Shown here: positions 9,667 to 19,378 of the stretch, one piece after another
Layout of the letters: every line of letters starts with the position of its first letter
Numbering within the stretch: position 1 is the first letter of the stretch
Source of the DNA: Methanobrevibacter ruminantium M1
GTDB lineage: Archaea; Methanobacteriota; Methanobacteria; Methanobacteriales; Methanobacteriaceae
DNA: 64,000 bases
Direction: 5' to 3'
Assembly: GCF_000024185.1 (NCBI RefSeq)
Contig: NC_013790.1
Location: 2,045,001 to 2,109,000, forward strand
Translations under genes and position numbers: made by a program
Notes under the pieces: model-generated
Database searches by the model: none
The model's input: the letters and a program-made list of their open reading frames with translations, nothing else
What the model was told of the DNA's origin: nothing

Positions 9667-9855
9667 TTATTACAATCCTTTGATTAATTTCCTATTATAA
9701 TTAATCCTTTTTTAAATTAAATATTTCTTATTAATATTTATGATTAATATTATAATTAAATCTTTATCAAAAATTTAAAAAAACTAGAAAATAATAAAAG
9801 CAAAAAAATAAGAAAAAATAGGTAAAATAAAAAGCTTAAAAAAGTAAAAAGAGCC

Positions 9856-9912
9856 TATCTCAAGCAAAATGAGATAAAAATTTTGGTCAAGGTTATTTGG
9901 CCGAAGGCCAAA
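9856..9912 (-). terminator. Double-hairpin terminator downstream of the UbiB-type gene
   Basis: Read on the minus strand just past the stop at 9923, TTTGGCC/GGCCAAA (9906-9912 with 9896-9902) forms one hairpin. TATCTCA/TGAGATA (9870-9876 with 9856-9862) forms a second, followed by T-rich sequence. CTCAAGC and GCTTGAG around 9859 and 9915 can also pair across both. Confidence 0.7.
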
Positions 9913-9922
9913 AAAGCTTGAG

Positions 9923-11542
9923 TTAAAAATCCATAAAATACCTAACAACAGTAAAGACTCCAAGCGCCAAACTTATTGTAAATCCTACAAAACCAAGCAA
10001 AGGCAGTCCAAAGAGCTTTGGCCCTGCCTCAACCATCATTGCCAATGAAGAACCTATAACAAGAGCAGCAATAATGATAGCAAGGGAAATCTGGTTAGTT
10101 ATCTCACTTATCTGCTTGACTTCAATATTTATAGTCAGCTCCCCTTCATCAACCTTATAGAAGGTTTTTGAAACAAGGCTTGGCAATGCTCTTAGCATAT
10201 GCTCAACAGTGAAAAAGGTGTTCCTAGCATTATGAACCATTTTCTTAGGATTATACTTTTGAATCATAAGCTTGCGGGCAAATGGCTTAATGATTTCTAC
10301 AATATCAATATCTGGATCTAAACTCAAACCAATATTTTCAACCATTGACAATCCTCTTGCCATTAGAACAAACTCATTTGGCAACATCACATCATATTTT
10401 TGCATTAAAAAGAGCAAATCCTCAATAACACCATTAAAACGACTGAGCTCTACCCCATAATACTTTGCAAATAAGTCGTTAAGGTCACCTTTTAAAATGC
10501 TAATGTCTGTTTTAACATTTAGAATATTCATATAAATTAACTGATTGATTAGCCCATCAATGTCACGATTTGAGAAACAAATCATCAATTCAGCCAAATC
10601 TTGTCTGAAGTTTTCATCAAGAACTCCCATCATTCCAAAATCAATGAAACATATGGAATTGTCATCTGTAATGAAAATATTTCCAGGATGAGGGTCTGCA
10701 TGGAAAAATCCGTCAAGGAAAATTTGTTTAAAATAAGCACGAACCATCCTATCTGCAATGAGTATCTTATTATATTTTGGATCATCCCCTGCAATAACTT
10801 CAGATAATTTGACCCCATCAACATATTCCATAGTCAAGACTCTTTCAGAGGAATAGTCTGGATAAATAGTTGGAACAATGATCTTATCATTATGAATGAA
10901 ATTGTCTCTTAAATGTCTGATGTTCATCAGTTCATTGTCAAAATCCATTTCCTTATGAATGGACCTGTCAAATTCCTTAACGACAGCGGGAAGATTAAGA
11001 TGCTTAAAGGTGGTATTGAATCTGTCTGATTCATTAGCAAGGAATTTCATTATATTCAAGTCAGTTTCAACGATTTCTTGAACATTGGTTTTTTGTACCT
11101 TAACCGCTACCCTTTCGCCACTATGCAGTTTAGCCTCATGGACTTGAGCGATTGAAGCTGTAGCAAGGGCTGTATCGGAAAACTCTGTAAAAAAATCTTT
11201 TAGATTTCCTCCAAGATCCTCTTCGATAATTACCTTAATTTCCTCAAAGTCAATAGGAGGATTATCATCATGGAGCTGTGAAAGTTCTTCGCTGATTCTC
11301 TCTCCAACCAAATCAGGCCTTGTGCTTAACAATTGGCCAAATTTGATAAATGTGGTTCCAAGCTCTTGCAATGTCAATCTTAATCTTTCTGGAAAGTCTT
11401 CCTTTAATAATTCTTTATTTTCTGATCCACTTCTAAATGGGCTTATCCTATTACGGGTGGTTTGGCCTAAAACCTTATCCATATCATATTTCCTAAGAAT
11501 TTTTACAATTTCATCAAAACGTGATAATGTCTTTCTTTGCAT
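9923..11542 (-). CDS. ABC1/AarF/UbiB family atypical kinase
   Basis: This 539-residue membrane-associated protein has the ABC1 protein-kinase-like fold. TTFIKFGQLLSTRPDLV near residue 70 is the KxGQ signature. AVKVQK holds the nucleotide-binding Lys, FHADPHPGN is the catalytic loop and IDFGMMG the DFG-type metal site. Two hydrophobic helices end the chain (about residues 485-535). In bacteria and mitochondria the family supports ubiquinone synthesis; archaea without quinones keep homologues of unknown role, perhaps in prenyl lipid metabolism. I start at ATG 11542 because AAGGTG precedes it; an in-frame GTG lies inside that site. Confidence 0.9.
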   Translation of the reverse strand: MQRKTLSRFDEIVKILRKYDMDKVLGQTTRNRISPFRSGSENKELLKEDFPERLRLTLQELGTTFIKFGQLLSTRPDLVGERISEELSQLHDDNPPIDFEEIKVIIEEDLGGNLKDFFTEFSDTALATASIAQVHEAKLHSGERVAVKVQKTNVQEIVETDLNIMKFLANESDRFNTTFKHLNLPAVVKEFDRSIHKEMDFDNELMNIRHLRDNFIHNDKIIVPTIYPDYSSERVLTMEYVDGVKLSEVIAGDDPKYNKILIADRMVRAYFKQIFLDGFFHADPHPGNIFITDDNSICFIDFGMMGVLDENFRQDLAELMICFSNRDIDGLINQLIYMNILNVKTDISILKGDLNDLFAKYYGVELSRFNGVIEDLLFLMQKYDVMLPNEFVLMARGLSMVENIGLSLDPDIDIVEIIKPFARKLMIQKYNPKKMVHNARNTFFTVEHMLRALPSLVSKTFYKVDEGELTINIEVKQISEITNQISLAIIIAALVIGSSLAMMVEAGPKLFGLPLLGFVGFTISLALGVFTVVRYFMDF

Positions 11543-11860
11543 GATAAGCACCTTATTGAAGTTTATTTGAATAATAGATTATTAAATATTTATCTTAATA
11601 TTTATCAGAAACCATATGATTAAATGGGATTTAAATAAAACACTTTAGAACCAATTAATTTTATTCATTGAATTATTTTTATTTCATTAACTTAAATTTC
11701 ATTAAAGAAAAATTAATAAATTGCATTTTTAATTATTATATTTTCATATTAATATTTGATTTAGTAATAATATAAACTTATCTAAAATAATAAAATAGTT
11801 AAAAAATATAAATAAATGACCATTTAAAGGCAAAAATATAATTTTATGTCAGAACTTAGT
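11543..11860. other. AT-rich gap upstream of the UbiB-type gene
   Basis: This 318-bp interval contains the promoter region of the UbiB-type gene. I see no gene and no distinctive repeat or hairpin, only scattered A/T tracts. Confidence 0.5.
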
Positions 11861-12271
11861 TTATTTATTTGCTAAATCTAAAGTCCTCTCATCCCTATTT
11901 CCATCAAAATACTTTTCTAAAACCAAAGAAAAGACCTCATTATCACTAACCAATTCAAATAAAGTCATGGAACTCTTTAGCTTCTTGCTGTCAGTAGACC
12001 CAAATATCTCTATAGGGTCATCAGTCTCCAAATCCAATAATTTTTGAGAAATTTTTATTAGATTATTGCTTAAATACTCATTTTCCATATATTCCTTTGC
12101 TTCTTCAAGACCGTCAATTCCATAATATCTGGAAGTGGAACTATGGCCTAAGCCTTTGATTTGAGGAAATATATACCACATATAGTGATTTCTCTTTCTA
12201 CCATTGTTGATTTCTCTAAAAGCCATGTCATAATCTTCTTTTTGTGCTTCTATAAACCTATCAAGACTCAT
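11861..12271 (-). CDS. DUF1810 family protein
   Basis: This 136-residue soluble protein matches the small DUF1810 family: an N-terminal SLDRFIEAQ segment, then NHYMWYIFPQIKGLG, STSRYYGIDGLEEAKEY and a late MTLFELVS. The function is unestablished. The neighbour immediately upstream on the same strand is an ADP-ribosylglycohydrolase, which may hint at a shared role in ADP-ribose or NAD metabolism; that is inference. The start ATG has a very strong GGGGGAG site. Confidence 0.85.
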   Translation of the reverse strand: MSLDRFIEAQKEDYDMAFREINNGRKRNHYMWYIFPQIKGLGHSSTSRYYGIDGLEEAKEYMENEYLSNNLIKISQKLLDLETDDPIEIFGSTDSKKLKSSMTLFELVSDNEVFSLVLEKYFDGNRDERTLDLANK

Positions 12272-12285
12272 AATTCTCCCCCAAT

Positions 12286-12360
12286 GATTTTAGTAGAATT
12301 TACTAGATTCTACAAGATTTTAATAGATTTTAATAGATTTCAGTAGATTTTAAGATAAAT
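12286..12360. repeat. Short degenerate AGATTTTAAT repeats
   Basis: AGATTTTAAT/AGATTTTAGT-like units of about 10-13 bp recur five or six times between the ADP-ribosylglycohydrolase stop and the DUF1810 start. On the minus strand this is an A-rich leader for DUF1810. No further function is visible. Confidence 0.6.
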
Positions 12361-12398
12361 AATTATAAAAACTTATATCTTAAAATCCTTCTAAAAGT

Positions 12399-13184
12399 CT
12401 ATAAAAACTTGTCTTCAAATTTAATTAAAACATTCAAAAGCCTATAATCCAACCTATGAATTGATTTATATGCAATATTCCTAGGAACTTCCCAGTATGC
12501 AGCTGCAATAGGTCCTGCAATAGCAGCCATTGTATCTGCATCTCCTCCTAAAGAAACAGTGTTTCTAATGGTGTCTTCAAAGTCATCGGCCTCTAAAAAG
12601 CAGATGATTGATTCTGGAACACATCCTGCACAGGAAACATCAAACTTATAGCCTGGCCTTATCTCATCAACTGTTCTATCCAAGTCATAATCATATCTTA
12701 TTTCAATATGCTCCTTAATTTCTTCCTTAGATGAACCTATCCTTGCCAAATAAATGGCATCTGCAGTGGCAAGAGCTCCTTTGATTCCTTCAGGATGATT
12801 ATGAGTAACCTCAGAAGACAGCCTAGCCAATTGTTGAACTTCCTCCAGGCTCTCTCCAGCCCATGCAACAGGAGATACTCTCATGGCAGAGCCATTTCCC
12901 CAGCTTCCATAAGGCAATGGATTCTCTGACAGCACCCACTGCATAAACATTCTTCCATATCCTGCATTAGGATATTTCTGACCATAAAACTTTAATTTTT
13001 GAATTAATACATCTCTTGAATTCTTATCTTCAATTAACCAATCTGCAATCGCTAAAGTCATGACAGTATCGTCTGTAAAATGAGATTTTTTATTAAAAAG
13101 AGAAAAGTCTTTAGTTTTAATTGGATGAAACTCGTGAGTAGATCCAATTATGTCTCCGGCAATTGCTCCTATGATTCCTTTCAT
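12399..13184 (-). CDS. ADP-ribosylglycohydrolase family protein
   Basis: This 261-residue protein has the DraG/ARH fold that releases ADP-ribose from protein or small-molecule adducts using two magnesium ions. AGDIIGSTHEF opens the chain, HFTDDTVMTLA supplies the first Thr-Asp-Asp metal ligands, and SLGGDADTMAAIAGP the second set. NGSAMRVSPV and VTHNHPEGIKGA are also typical. It starts at ATG 13184 behind GGGGG. A palindrome and TATA box upstream suggest dedicated regulation. DUF1810 follows on the same strand. Whether it acts on proteins, nitrogenase regulation or free ADP-ribosyl groups cannot be read from sequence. Confidence 0.92.
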   Translation of the reverse strand: MKGIIGAIAGDIIGSTHEFHPIKTKDFSLFNKKSHFTDDTVMTLAIADWLIEDKNSRDVLIQKLKFYGQKYPNAGYGRMFMQWVLSENPLPYGSWGNGSAMRVSPVAWAGESLEEVQQLARLSSEVTHNHPEGIKGALATADAIYLARIGSSKEEIKEHIEIRYDYDLDRTVDEIRPGYKFDVSCAGCVPESIICFLEADDFEDTIRNTVSLGGDADTMAAIAGPIAAAYWEVPRNIAYKSIHRLDYRLLNVLIKFEDKFL

Positions 13185-13218
13185 ATTAAACCCCCTAAAT
13201 TTAATATTTATTTTAATT

Positions 13219-13274
13219 GTGATTAATTCATTAATTTATCACTATTAATATTATGTGCATCGGAATATATAAAA
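13219..13274 (-). promoter_or_regulatory. Promoter with operator-like palindrome for the ADP-ribosylglycohydrolase
   Basis: On the minus strand TTTTATATATT (13264-13274) is a TATA box whose expected start point is near 13243. Immediately downstream lies the inverted repeat GTGATTAATT (13219-13228) / AATTTATCAC (13233-13242), nine of ten pairs. A repressor bound there would cover the start point. Confidence 0.5.
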
Positions 13275-13344
13275 TCATCTTTTTTGATTGTTGGGGAGCC
13301 CTTAAAACAGATAATCCCTTGAAAATAAGGTTAAACAAATCTTT

Positions 13345-14073
13345 TTAATTCATAATGTCAATAATCACACCATCAATATCATCAATATTAACCCATGTAG
13401 TGATTCCCTTATATTCCACATAATAATCATCATAATACTCGCGAGTAACCTTCTTATTGTCACTGACAAGATAAACTGAATCTCCATCTATATCAGCAAC
13501 CCTTTTACAGATAGGGCCATACTCTGAAGAGTTTGCTGAAACAAGGTTTCCAACGTGAATATTATGACTCTTATTCACCAAGACCTTATCTCCACTTTTT
13601 ATGGTAGGAAGCATGGAATCTCCTTCAGTTGTAAAAATAACTGGAATTTCATCCTCTCCAATTACAGAATCCACATTAATCTTGACATCATCTGCACCAT
13701 ACTCAGAGCATATGTTCCTTATTCCATCCTTTAATGTAGTTATATTGGCTTTAGGATCTTCCATAACCTCAAATGTATAATCTATAATCTCATCATTTAA
13801 GTTATCCACATCAATGGTAGGATTTAAACTATAAAAGCTTACAGAGACATTTTCTCCATCGTTGTAAAGGTCTACGCTATCAAATGTTGGAACATACTCA
13901 AAGAGATCAAATTCTTTTTTAAAACCATCATTTAAAGCGCCATGATTAAAATCAAGATAAAAAATAGTTGGATTAAGTTGATTATCAGTTAATGGGTCAG
14001 CGTCAACTGCTGCAACAGCAGATAAGCCAAGTAAGGCAATCAACATCAAAATAAAAATGATTCTTTTAGACAT
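13345..14073 (-). CDS. Exported S26-like serine peptidase domain protein
   Basis: This 242-residue protein begins with a signal sequence or anchor (SKRIIFILMLIALLGLSAVAA). An acidic domain without recognised homology (about residues 25-145) follows. The C-terminal part resembles signal peptidase I/S26: TTEGDSMLPTIKSGDKVLVN supplies a Ser followed by Met, and PICKRVADIDGDSVYLVSDN carries the Lys-Arg pair that holds the general base. Unlike usual signal peptidases the domain is C-terminal and preceded by a large extracytoplasmic region. ATG 14073 has a GGGG site; an in-frame TTG 18 bases upstream is less likely. It could process surface proteins, or be a non-catalytic relative. Confidence 0.7.
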   Translation of the reverse strand: MSKRIIFILMLIALLGLSAVAAVDADPLTDNQLNPTIFYLDFNHGALNDGFKKEFDLFEYVPTFDSVDLYNDGENVSVSFYSLNPTIDVDNLNDEIIDYTFEVMEDPKANITTLKDGIRNICSEYGADDVKINVDSVIGEDEIPVIFTTEGDSMLPTIKSGDKVLVNKSHNIHVGNLVSANSSEYGPICKRVADIDGDSVYLVSDNKKVTREYYDDYYVEYKGITTWVNIDDIDGVIIDIMN

Positions 14074-14179
14074 TTCTCTACCCCAATACAATTATAAATA
14101 TTTCTTTATTTGTAAATGAGGGGTATAAATAATTTTTTAAAAAATTCTTCAAAGATGAAAAATCCTTTAATTATCTTAA

Positions 14180-14305
14180 TAAGATGGATATAAATTGATG
14201 AAAAAAATTCTTGAATTGCCTTAAGAAAGATAAAAATTGATGAAAAAAAATTCTTGAATTGCCTTAAGAAAGATAAAAATTGATGAAAATTATTGATATT
14301 AAATA
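14180..14305. repeat. 42/43-bp tandem repeat downstream of the DUF1858 gene
   Basis: ATTGATGAAAA recurs at 14194, 14236 and 14279, with TTCTTGAATTGCCTTAAGAA between copies. On the minus strand each unit has a run of seven or eight T. It lies just past the stop at 14326, so it behaves like a repeated U-tract terminator. Confidence 0.85.
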
Positions 14306-14325
14306 AAAAAAAAGAATTAAAAGAA

Positions 14326-14547
14326 TTAATAAGAGTTTACTAATTCAATAAATAAATTTACAGTATCTTCAACAGTCATTTCAGCACGTTCACTGACTTC
14401 GGAAAGGTCAGATTCCCATAAGCTAATTTTACCCATTGGAGTTACCAAAAATCCAAACTTAGGATTTTTCTTAACCAAATCTGTTTTAAGCAAAGGATAT
14501 TCATTTAAGAGATCCATATATTTTGTTTTGCTAGTAATTTCAACCAT
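14326..14547 (-). CDS. DUF1858-like small protein
   Basis: This 73-residue protein fits the DUF1858 domain, also found N-terminally in some iron-sulfur or redox proteins: an N-terminal ITSKTKYMDLLNEYP segment, then LVKKNPKFGFL and a C-terminal helix beginning MTVEDTVNLF. It has no cysteine and no membrane segment. AAGTGAT precedes the ATG. It is apparently monocistronic; the function is unknown. Confidence 0.65.
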   Translation of the reverse strand: MVEITSKTKYMDLLNEYPLLKTDLVKKNPKFGFLVTPMGKISLWESDLSEVSERAEMTVEDTVNLFIELVNSY

Positions 14548-14758
14548 AATATCACTTAAACATATCTTTTAAAATACTTATTTTTAAAGATTTTGTCACT
14601 AAAATAGGGTAAAAAGTAAAATTGGGATAGCTAGATAAAAATAGAAAATAAGAATAAAAAAAAGAAAATAAGAATAAAAAATGATTCCAATAAATGATTA
14701 GAGAAAACATCTGAAATGATTAAAAATATAATGGAAAATGAAAAAGAGTTTAAATTAT

Positions 14759-16020
14759 ATTTAGGGGCCTGAATTTTTTTATGTATGAAATCGTTCAGAT
14801 TTTCTATATTTTTATTCATTACCCTATAAAAATGTATTTATTTCTAAAAATACAATTGTATTATTAGTTATATAAAAAAATAGGTCTTTAATATCGTTAA
14901 ATTTAAATAATATGCTTTACAAATATATTATTGGCGATAATAATGAAGCATAGATTAAATTTAGATAATAAAGACCCAAATTATATTTTGTTGAAAGAAA
15001 TATTTAAAATTATGGATTCTAGAAAATCCAAAAGTATATTAGCATCCTATGGATTTAAAAACTTAAATAGAACAATATTTACTTTTAAAATTATATTTAT
15101 AAGTATGTTCTTTGGAATTGACATTCCATTCATTTTAAACGAGCTTAAATCCAAAAAAGAACTTCGCAAATACTTTAATATTTCTGAAGTTTTGACTGCA
15201 GATCAAGTTTATAAAATTTTTTCAGAAATAAACTCTGAAAAACTTATAAAATGTTTAAACAGAATCTTAAACTCAAGGAATATGGTTAAAAGAATAGGAA
15301 AAAAGACTTTTATTGTTGATGCGACCCCAGTGGACGTAGATATTAATTTCCACAGAAATAAAAAGACTAAAGAACATCTGGAAAAAATTAATCTCAAATG
15401 GAGTTATTCATCCTCTAAAGGTTATTATATTGGATTTAAAGCAACTGTTGTATTAGATTATGATTCTATGAATCCTGTTTGTATTTTAGTCCACTCTGGA
15501 GCTCCAAACGATGCAAAACTTTTCGAAGAAATTTTAGAAAACCTTCAAAAAAGACGAATAATCAGAAAAGGAGACACATTAATCTTTGATAAAGGATATT
15601 ACACCTATAAAAACTACCAAATCGGAATCAGCAAATACAAAATCATTCCTTTCATTTTTCCAAAAGAAAAATTCAGCAGAACCCGATTGGATGACATTTT
15701 AACTTATCCACTAGCCGTATTTAACAAAACAAAGAGAATAATGAAAGAAAAAAGATTATACAACAGTTTAAAAATGGAATTAATGAAAAAAATAGATTCA
15801 TGGGAAAAATTTAAACCAATAAGGGGCAAAATAGAAGATTTTTTCAAATTATTAAAACAAGGCTTGAATATGAGAGAAATCCACAAATATACTCCAAAAT
15901 CAGTAGAAAAAACCGTTTATCTAAATGTATTTTTGGGAGCACTGATTATATCACAAGGATTTTACTCAAAAACGACCATACAACAATTATCTGAAAACTA
16001 AAATCGTCAGGCCCCTAAAT
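14759..16020 (+). mobile_element. Complete insertion sequence with DDE transposase
   Basis: The ends match as inverted repeats: ATTTAGGGGCCTGA at 14759-14772 and its reverse complement at 16007-16020. The element is about 1.26 kb with one transposase gene. It is flanked by a direct repeat AATTAT at 14753-14758 and 16021-16026; AATTATAT at 14753-14760 and 16021-16028 gives an alternative 8-bp target duplication. Intact ends, gene and duplication point to fairly recent insertion. Size and organisation recall the ISM1 element of Methanobrevibacter smithii, but identity was not tested. Confidence 0.9.
14943..16001 (+). CDS. DDE transposase of the 14.8-16.0 kb IS
   Basis: This roughly 352-residue transposase has a DDE_Tnp_1-like catalytic core: IVDATPVDVD (first Asp), LIFDKGYYTYKNY (second Asp) and RGKIEDFFKLLK (Glu). 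The N-terminal 100 residues are helical and basic, likely for end binding. ATG 14943 is preferred; an in-frame TTG at 14931 is the only upstream alternative and neither has a strong ribosome-binding site, as is common for IS genes. The frame is intact, so the element may be active. Confidence 0.88.
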   Translation: MKHRLNLDNKDPNYILLKEIFKIMDSRKSKSILASYGFKNLNRTIFTFKIIFISMFFGIDIPFILNELKSKKELRKYFNISEVLTADQVYKIFSEINSEKLIKCLNRILNSRNMVKRIGKKTFIVDATPVDVDINFHRNKKTKEHLEKINLKWSYSSSKGYYIGFKATVVLDYDSMNPVCILVHSGAPNDAKLFEEILENLQKRRIIRKGDTLIFDKGYYTYKNYQIGISKYKIIPFIFPKEKFSRTRLDDILTYPLAVFNKTKRIMKEKRLYNSLKMELMKKIDSWEKFKPIRGKIEDFFKLLKQGLNMREIHKYTPKSVEKTVYLNVFLGALIISQGFYSKTTIQQLSEN

Positions 16021-16120
16021 AATTATATAAGAATAAATAAAAAAACCGATAAAAATAGATAAAAAAGAATAATTATATAAGAATAAATAAAAAAACCGAT
16101 AAAAATAGATAAAAAAGAAT
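16021..16120. repeat. Perfect 50-bp tandem duplication next to the IS
   Basis: 16021-16070 and 16071-16120 are the same 50 bp, beginning AATTATATAAGAATAAATAA. The IS target-site copy is the first bases of the first unit. On the minus strand each unit is T-rich and lies downstream of the valS stop, so it doubles as a terminator region. Confidence 0.9.
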
Positions 16121-16149
16121 GAAAAGTAAAAAAAAACAAGTTTTTTTAC

Positions 16150-18912
16150 TTATCTAACTACTTCTACAATTACGCCAAGTTTTTCAGATTGCAAAATGTC
16201 AACCTTCTTACCGCTTGCACCTACAATTTCCTTTTTCATCTTTAAGAAATCTTCAGTGATGACGCCGTCTGCAATAGCTATCTCGCCATCTTCCTCTAGC
16301 TGTTTAGCTATCTCATTCGGATCGGTTGATTTAATGAATCCAATGACCTGACCTGCATTCTTCTTAAAGGTAGGGCCTATCTTACTCATGTCTGGCTCAA
16401 TTTCAATAACCTTTTCATGAACTTCAGGCTTACCTGAGGTGACCTTAAAGTCTTGAATCTTTAAAGTGCCTTTAATGTCGTCTGCAAAGTATTCAAATAC
16501 ATCCTTAAGGTTCTCTGTTTTCTCATTGATGTAGACAGTAGTGCTTTCAACATCTGCATTCAATGGGATTTTGGAAGCAGACTTGAATCTTCTAACCTCT
16601 CCAATTAGTTCAATAGCCAAATCACCGTCTTCTTCCACTTGAGTGGAGTCTAAGTTAGGGTCAATCTCTGGCCAGAGAGTGCTGTGAATGCTTTTATCCT
16701 CATCAAAGTATTGATAAACCTCTTCTGCAAAGAATGGAGCAATTGGAGCAAGAAGTTTTAATGAATCTTCAATTACAGTTCTGAGAGTGTATTTTGCTGC
16801 AATCCTTGACTCTTCACTAATGTCATCATTGTATAATCTGTACTTTACAGCTTCAATGTATTCATCACAGAAATCATGCCAAATGAACTGTTCGATTGTA
16901 TTTATTGCAGTAGCATAGTTATAGTCATAGAATGCTGTATCAACTATCTTATTTACCTTGTTCAATTTTGCAAAAATCCATGTGTCCATTGGGTTTAGCT
17001 TTGCTTTGATTGATTCGATGTCTCCGCTTAAGGCCTTTTCAGACTCTTCATCAAAGATGTGCATGCTGATGAATCTGAATGCATTCCAGAATTTTCTGAT
17101 GAACTTGTATCCATGCTTGATGTTTTTCCAGTCAAATGCAACGTCAGAGCCTGGAACACTGTTTGCAGCCCATAATCTTAAAGGATCTGCACCATATTCA
17201 GCAATTACCTCTTCAGGACCTGTTACATTTCCACGGGATTTGCTCATCTTATATCCGTCTTCACCGAATACCATACCATTGATTACAATGTCATCAAATG
17301 GCTTCTGGCCAGTGAGGGCCAAGCATCTAAGGGTTGTGTAGAATGCCCAAGTTCTGATGATATCGTGTCCTTGCGGACGAATGCTTGATGGGAAAATCTC
17401 TTCCCAGCCAGGATTTGGCCAGTCAGCAACAGATAATGGAGATATGGAACTGTCCATCCATGTATCCAATACGTCTTCCTCAGGGATGAATTCGTTGCAT
17501 CCGCACTGGCAAGGTTCAAGTGGCTTGTCTATTGTAGGATCAATTGGCAATTGCTCCTCTTTTGGAAGTATAACCTTTCCACAGTCCTTACAATACCAGA
17601 CAGGAATAGGGGTTGCAAATAACCTTTGCCTTGAAATACACCAATCCCATTCCATAGCATCTGCCCAGTTTAATAAACGGCTTTCCATATGTTCTGGAAC
17701 CCAACGCATTTCATTTGAAGCCTTTTTGCTTTCTTCAATCAATTTGGTTACGCCAACAAACCATTGCTTTTTGACAAGAATCTCAATAGGGGTCTTGCAT
17801 CTCCAGCATTGGCCTACATTCTGGTCCACTTCCTCTTGCTTTGTAAGGTATCCTTCAGATTTTAAGTCTTCGATGGTCTGTTTCTTTGCATCCTGAAGTT
17901 CCATTCCTTCGTATCTGCCTGCAGCAGCAGTTAAGATACCTTGTTCAGAGATTGCTTCAATGACATCCAAATCATATTTATTTACCCAAGCGACGTCAGT
18001 CTTATCCCCAAATGTACAGATCATTACCGCACCGGTACCGTATTCCATATCTACCTCTTCATCTGCAATGATTTTAACTTTTTGGCCAGATAAAGGAACT
18101 TCCACATATTTTCCGAGCAATTGGTTGTACCTTTCATCATCAGGGTGAACCACTACAGCCACACAAGCAGACATAAGCTCAGGACGGGTGGTTGCAATCA
18201 ATACACCTGGTACGCTTGCATCAGCATTGTCTGGACAATCTGCATATCTTACATATGAATTGCCTTCAACATTAGCCAATACTTCCTCTGGAACGTCTGC
18301 TGGCGGGAAATTGACATAGTTTAGGAAGGTGGTGTTTTCGCTGTATTCCACCTCAGCAAAAGCGATAGCTGTCTCACATCTAGGACACCAGTTTACAGGG
18401 TGAATTCCCTGATAGATCAATCCCTGATCATACATCTTTAAAAAGGACAATTGGGTTCTTTTTCTGTACTCTGGAGTCATGGTAATGTATTCCCTGCTCC
18501 AGTCTTGTGAGAAACCTACTGAGCGCATCTGTCCTCTCATAAGCTCAATGTTATGTGAGGTCAATTCAGTACACATGTCCCTAAATTCTGCCCTTGTAAC
18601 ATCATTTTTCTTGATATTATGTGTCTCTTCCACTTTAACCTCAGTTGGAAGACCATGACAGTCCCAACCTTGCGGGAATAAAACATCCATGCCTTTTTCT
18701 CTTCTGTATCTTGCATTGAAATCCATATAAGCCCAATTTAAGATGTGGCCCATATGAAGAAGTCCAGTTGGATAAGGCGGCGGGGTGTCTATAATGTATC
18801 TTGGTCTTGTGCCATCACCTATGAATTTGTAAATCTCATCTCCTTCCCATTTTTTCTGCCATTTTTCTTCGCTCTTATGGTCATAATCTTTAGGAATTTC
18901 TTTATTTGTCAA
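16150..18912 (-). CDS. valS: Valyl-tRNA synthetase
   Basis: This 920-residue class I synthetase has [16 protein letters not shown] as the HIGH region, [14 protein letters not shown] (the GLPTE form marks ValRS rather than IleRS) and [15 protein letters not shown] as the KMSKS loop. The editing domain (ATTRPE, then DDERY) and zinc-binding CXXC pairs around WCPRCE and CWRCK are present. I start it at TTG 18912: GGAGG sits six bases upstream and the protein then opens [12 protein letters not shown]. The longer frame to 18969 adds a hydrophobic stretch with no ribosome site and is almost certainly untranslated. Confidence 0.95.
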   Translation of the reverse strand: MTNKEIPKDYDHKSEEKWQKKWEGDEIYKFIGDGTRPRYIIDTPPPYPTGLLHMGHILNWAYMDFNARYRREKGMDVLFPQGWDCHGLPTEVKVEETHNIKKNDVTRAEFRDMCTELTSHNIELMRGQMRSVGFSQDWSREYITMTPEYRKRTQLSFLKMYDQGLIYQGIHPVNWCPRCETAIAFAEVEYSENTTFLNYVNFPPADVPEEVLANVEGNSYVRYADCPDNADASVPGVLIATTRPELMSACVAVVVHPDDERYNQLLGKYVEVPLSGQKVKIIADEEVDMEYGTGAVMICTFGDKTDVAWVNKYDLDVIEAISEQGILTAAAGRYEGMELQDAKKQTIEDLKSEGYLTKQEEVDQNVGQCWRCKTPIEILVKKQWFVGVTKLIEESKKASNEMRWVPEHMESRLLNWADAMEWDWCISRQRLFATPIPVWYCKDCGKVILPKEEQLPIDPTIDKPLEPCQCGCNEFIPEEDVLDTWMDSSISPLSVADWPNPGWEEIFPSSIRPQGHDIIRTWAFYTTLRCLALTGQKPFDDIVINGMVFGEDGYKMSKSRGNVTGPEEVIAEYGADPLRLWAANSVPGSDVAFDWKNIKHGYKFIRKFWNAFRFISMHIFDEESEKALSGDIESIKAKLNPMDTWIFAKLNKVNKIVDTAFYDYNYATAINTIEQFIWHDFCDEYIEAVKYRLYNDDISEESRIAAKYTLRTVIEDSLKLLAPIAPFFAEEVYQYFDEDKSIHSTLWPEIDPNLDSTQVEEDGDLAIELIGEVRRFKSASKIPLNADVESTTVYINEKTENLKDVFEYFADDIKGTLKIQDFKVTSGKPEVHEKVIEIEPDMSKIGPTFKKNAGQVIGFIKSTDPNEIAKQLEEDGEIAIADGVITEDFLKMKKEIVGASGKKVDILQSEKLGVIVEVVR

Positions 18913-18994
18913 AATATTCCTCCAAATAAAATGAATAATAAAAATAATTAAAGTTAAAAATGCATTCATTGAAAATTAATAGTTAAATAAATAA

Positions 18995-19190
18995 TTTAAA
19001 ATTCTAAAAAGAACTATTTTCTAAATTTAAAAAACAAACACAATAATCTATTTAAAATTCTAAAAAGAACTATTTTCTAATATTATAAAATCAATTTCAA
19101 TAAATAAAACATTCTATGTTAATATTTATTAAAAGTATTTATTAAAGATTTTGTAATTTTAGATTTAAGTATGTAATTTTAGATTTAAGT
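18995..19190. repeat. Two short direct-repeat pairs upstream of valS
   Basis: A 30-bp sequence beginning TTTAAAATTCTAAAAAGAAC is repeated exactly at 18995-19024 and 19051-19080. GTAATTTTAGATTTAAGT is repeated at 19153 and 19173, a 20-bp period. Both lie in the 466-bp divergent gap between valS and the next gene. No other feature is seen here except the TATA box listed separately. Confidence 0.85.
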
Positions 19191-19283
19191 TAGGGAATTA
19201 AAAAAATAATCATCATAAATTATTTAAAACTTCAAAAAACAATAGTTTTATAATAAATAATGTACATAAAGAAACATAGTATA

Positions 19284-19294
19284 ATATATAAAAG
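19284..19294 (+). promoter_or_regulatory. TATA box for the small membrane protein gene
   Basis: ATATATAAAAG is a strong archaeal TATA box facing right. The expected transcription start near 19315 would leave a leader of about 65 bases before the ATG at 19379. Confidence 0.5.
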
Positions 19295-19378
19295 AACATA
19301 TTGATGTCTTGTTGAAATGCAGGAAAAAATAAATCTAATGTTCAAAATTATTAAAAAACAAATTAACGAGGTGAAAAA

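Noticed and set aside
14631-14819. Minus frame of 62 codons at the IS left end
   Set aside because: Spans the IS terminal repeat, is hydrophobic low-complexity and lacks a ribosome site.
18913-18969. N-terminal 19-residue hydrophobic extension of valS
   Set aside because: No ribosome site; GGAGG lies inside this segment and faces TTG 18912.
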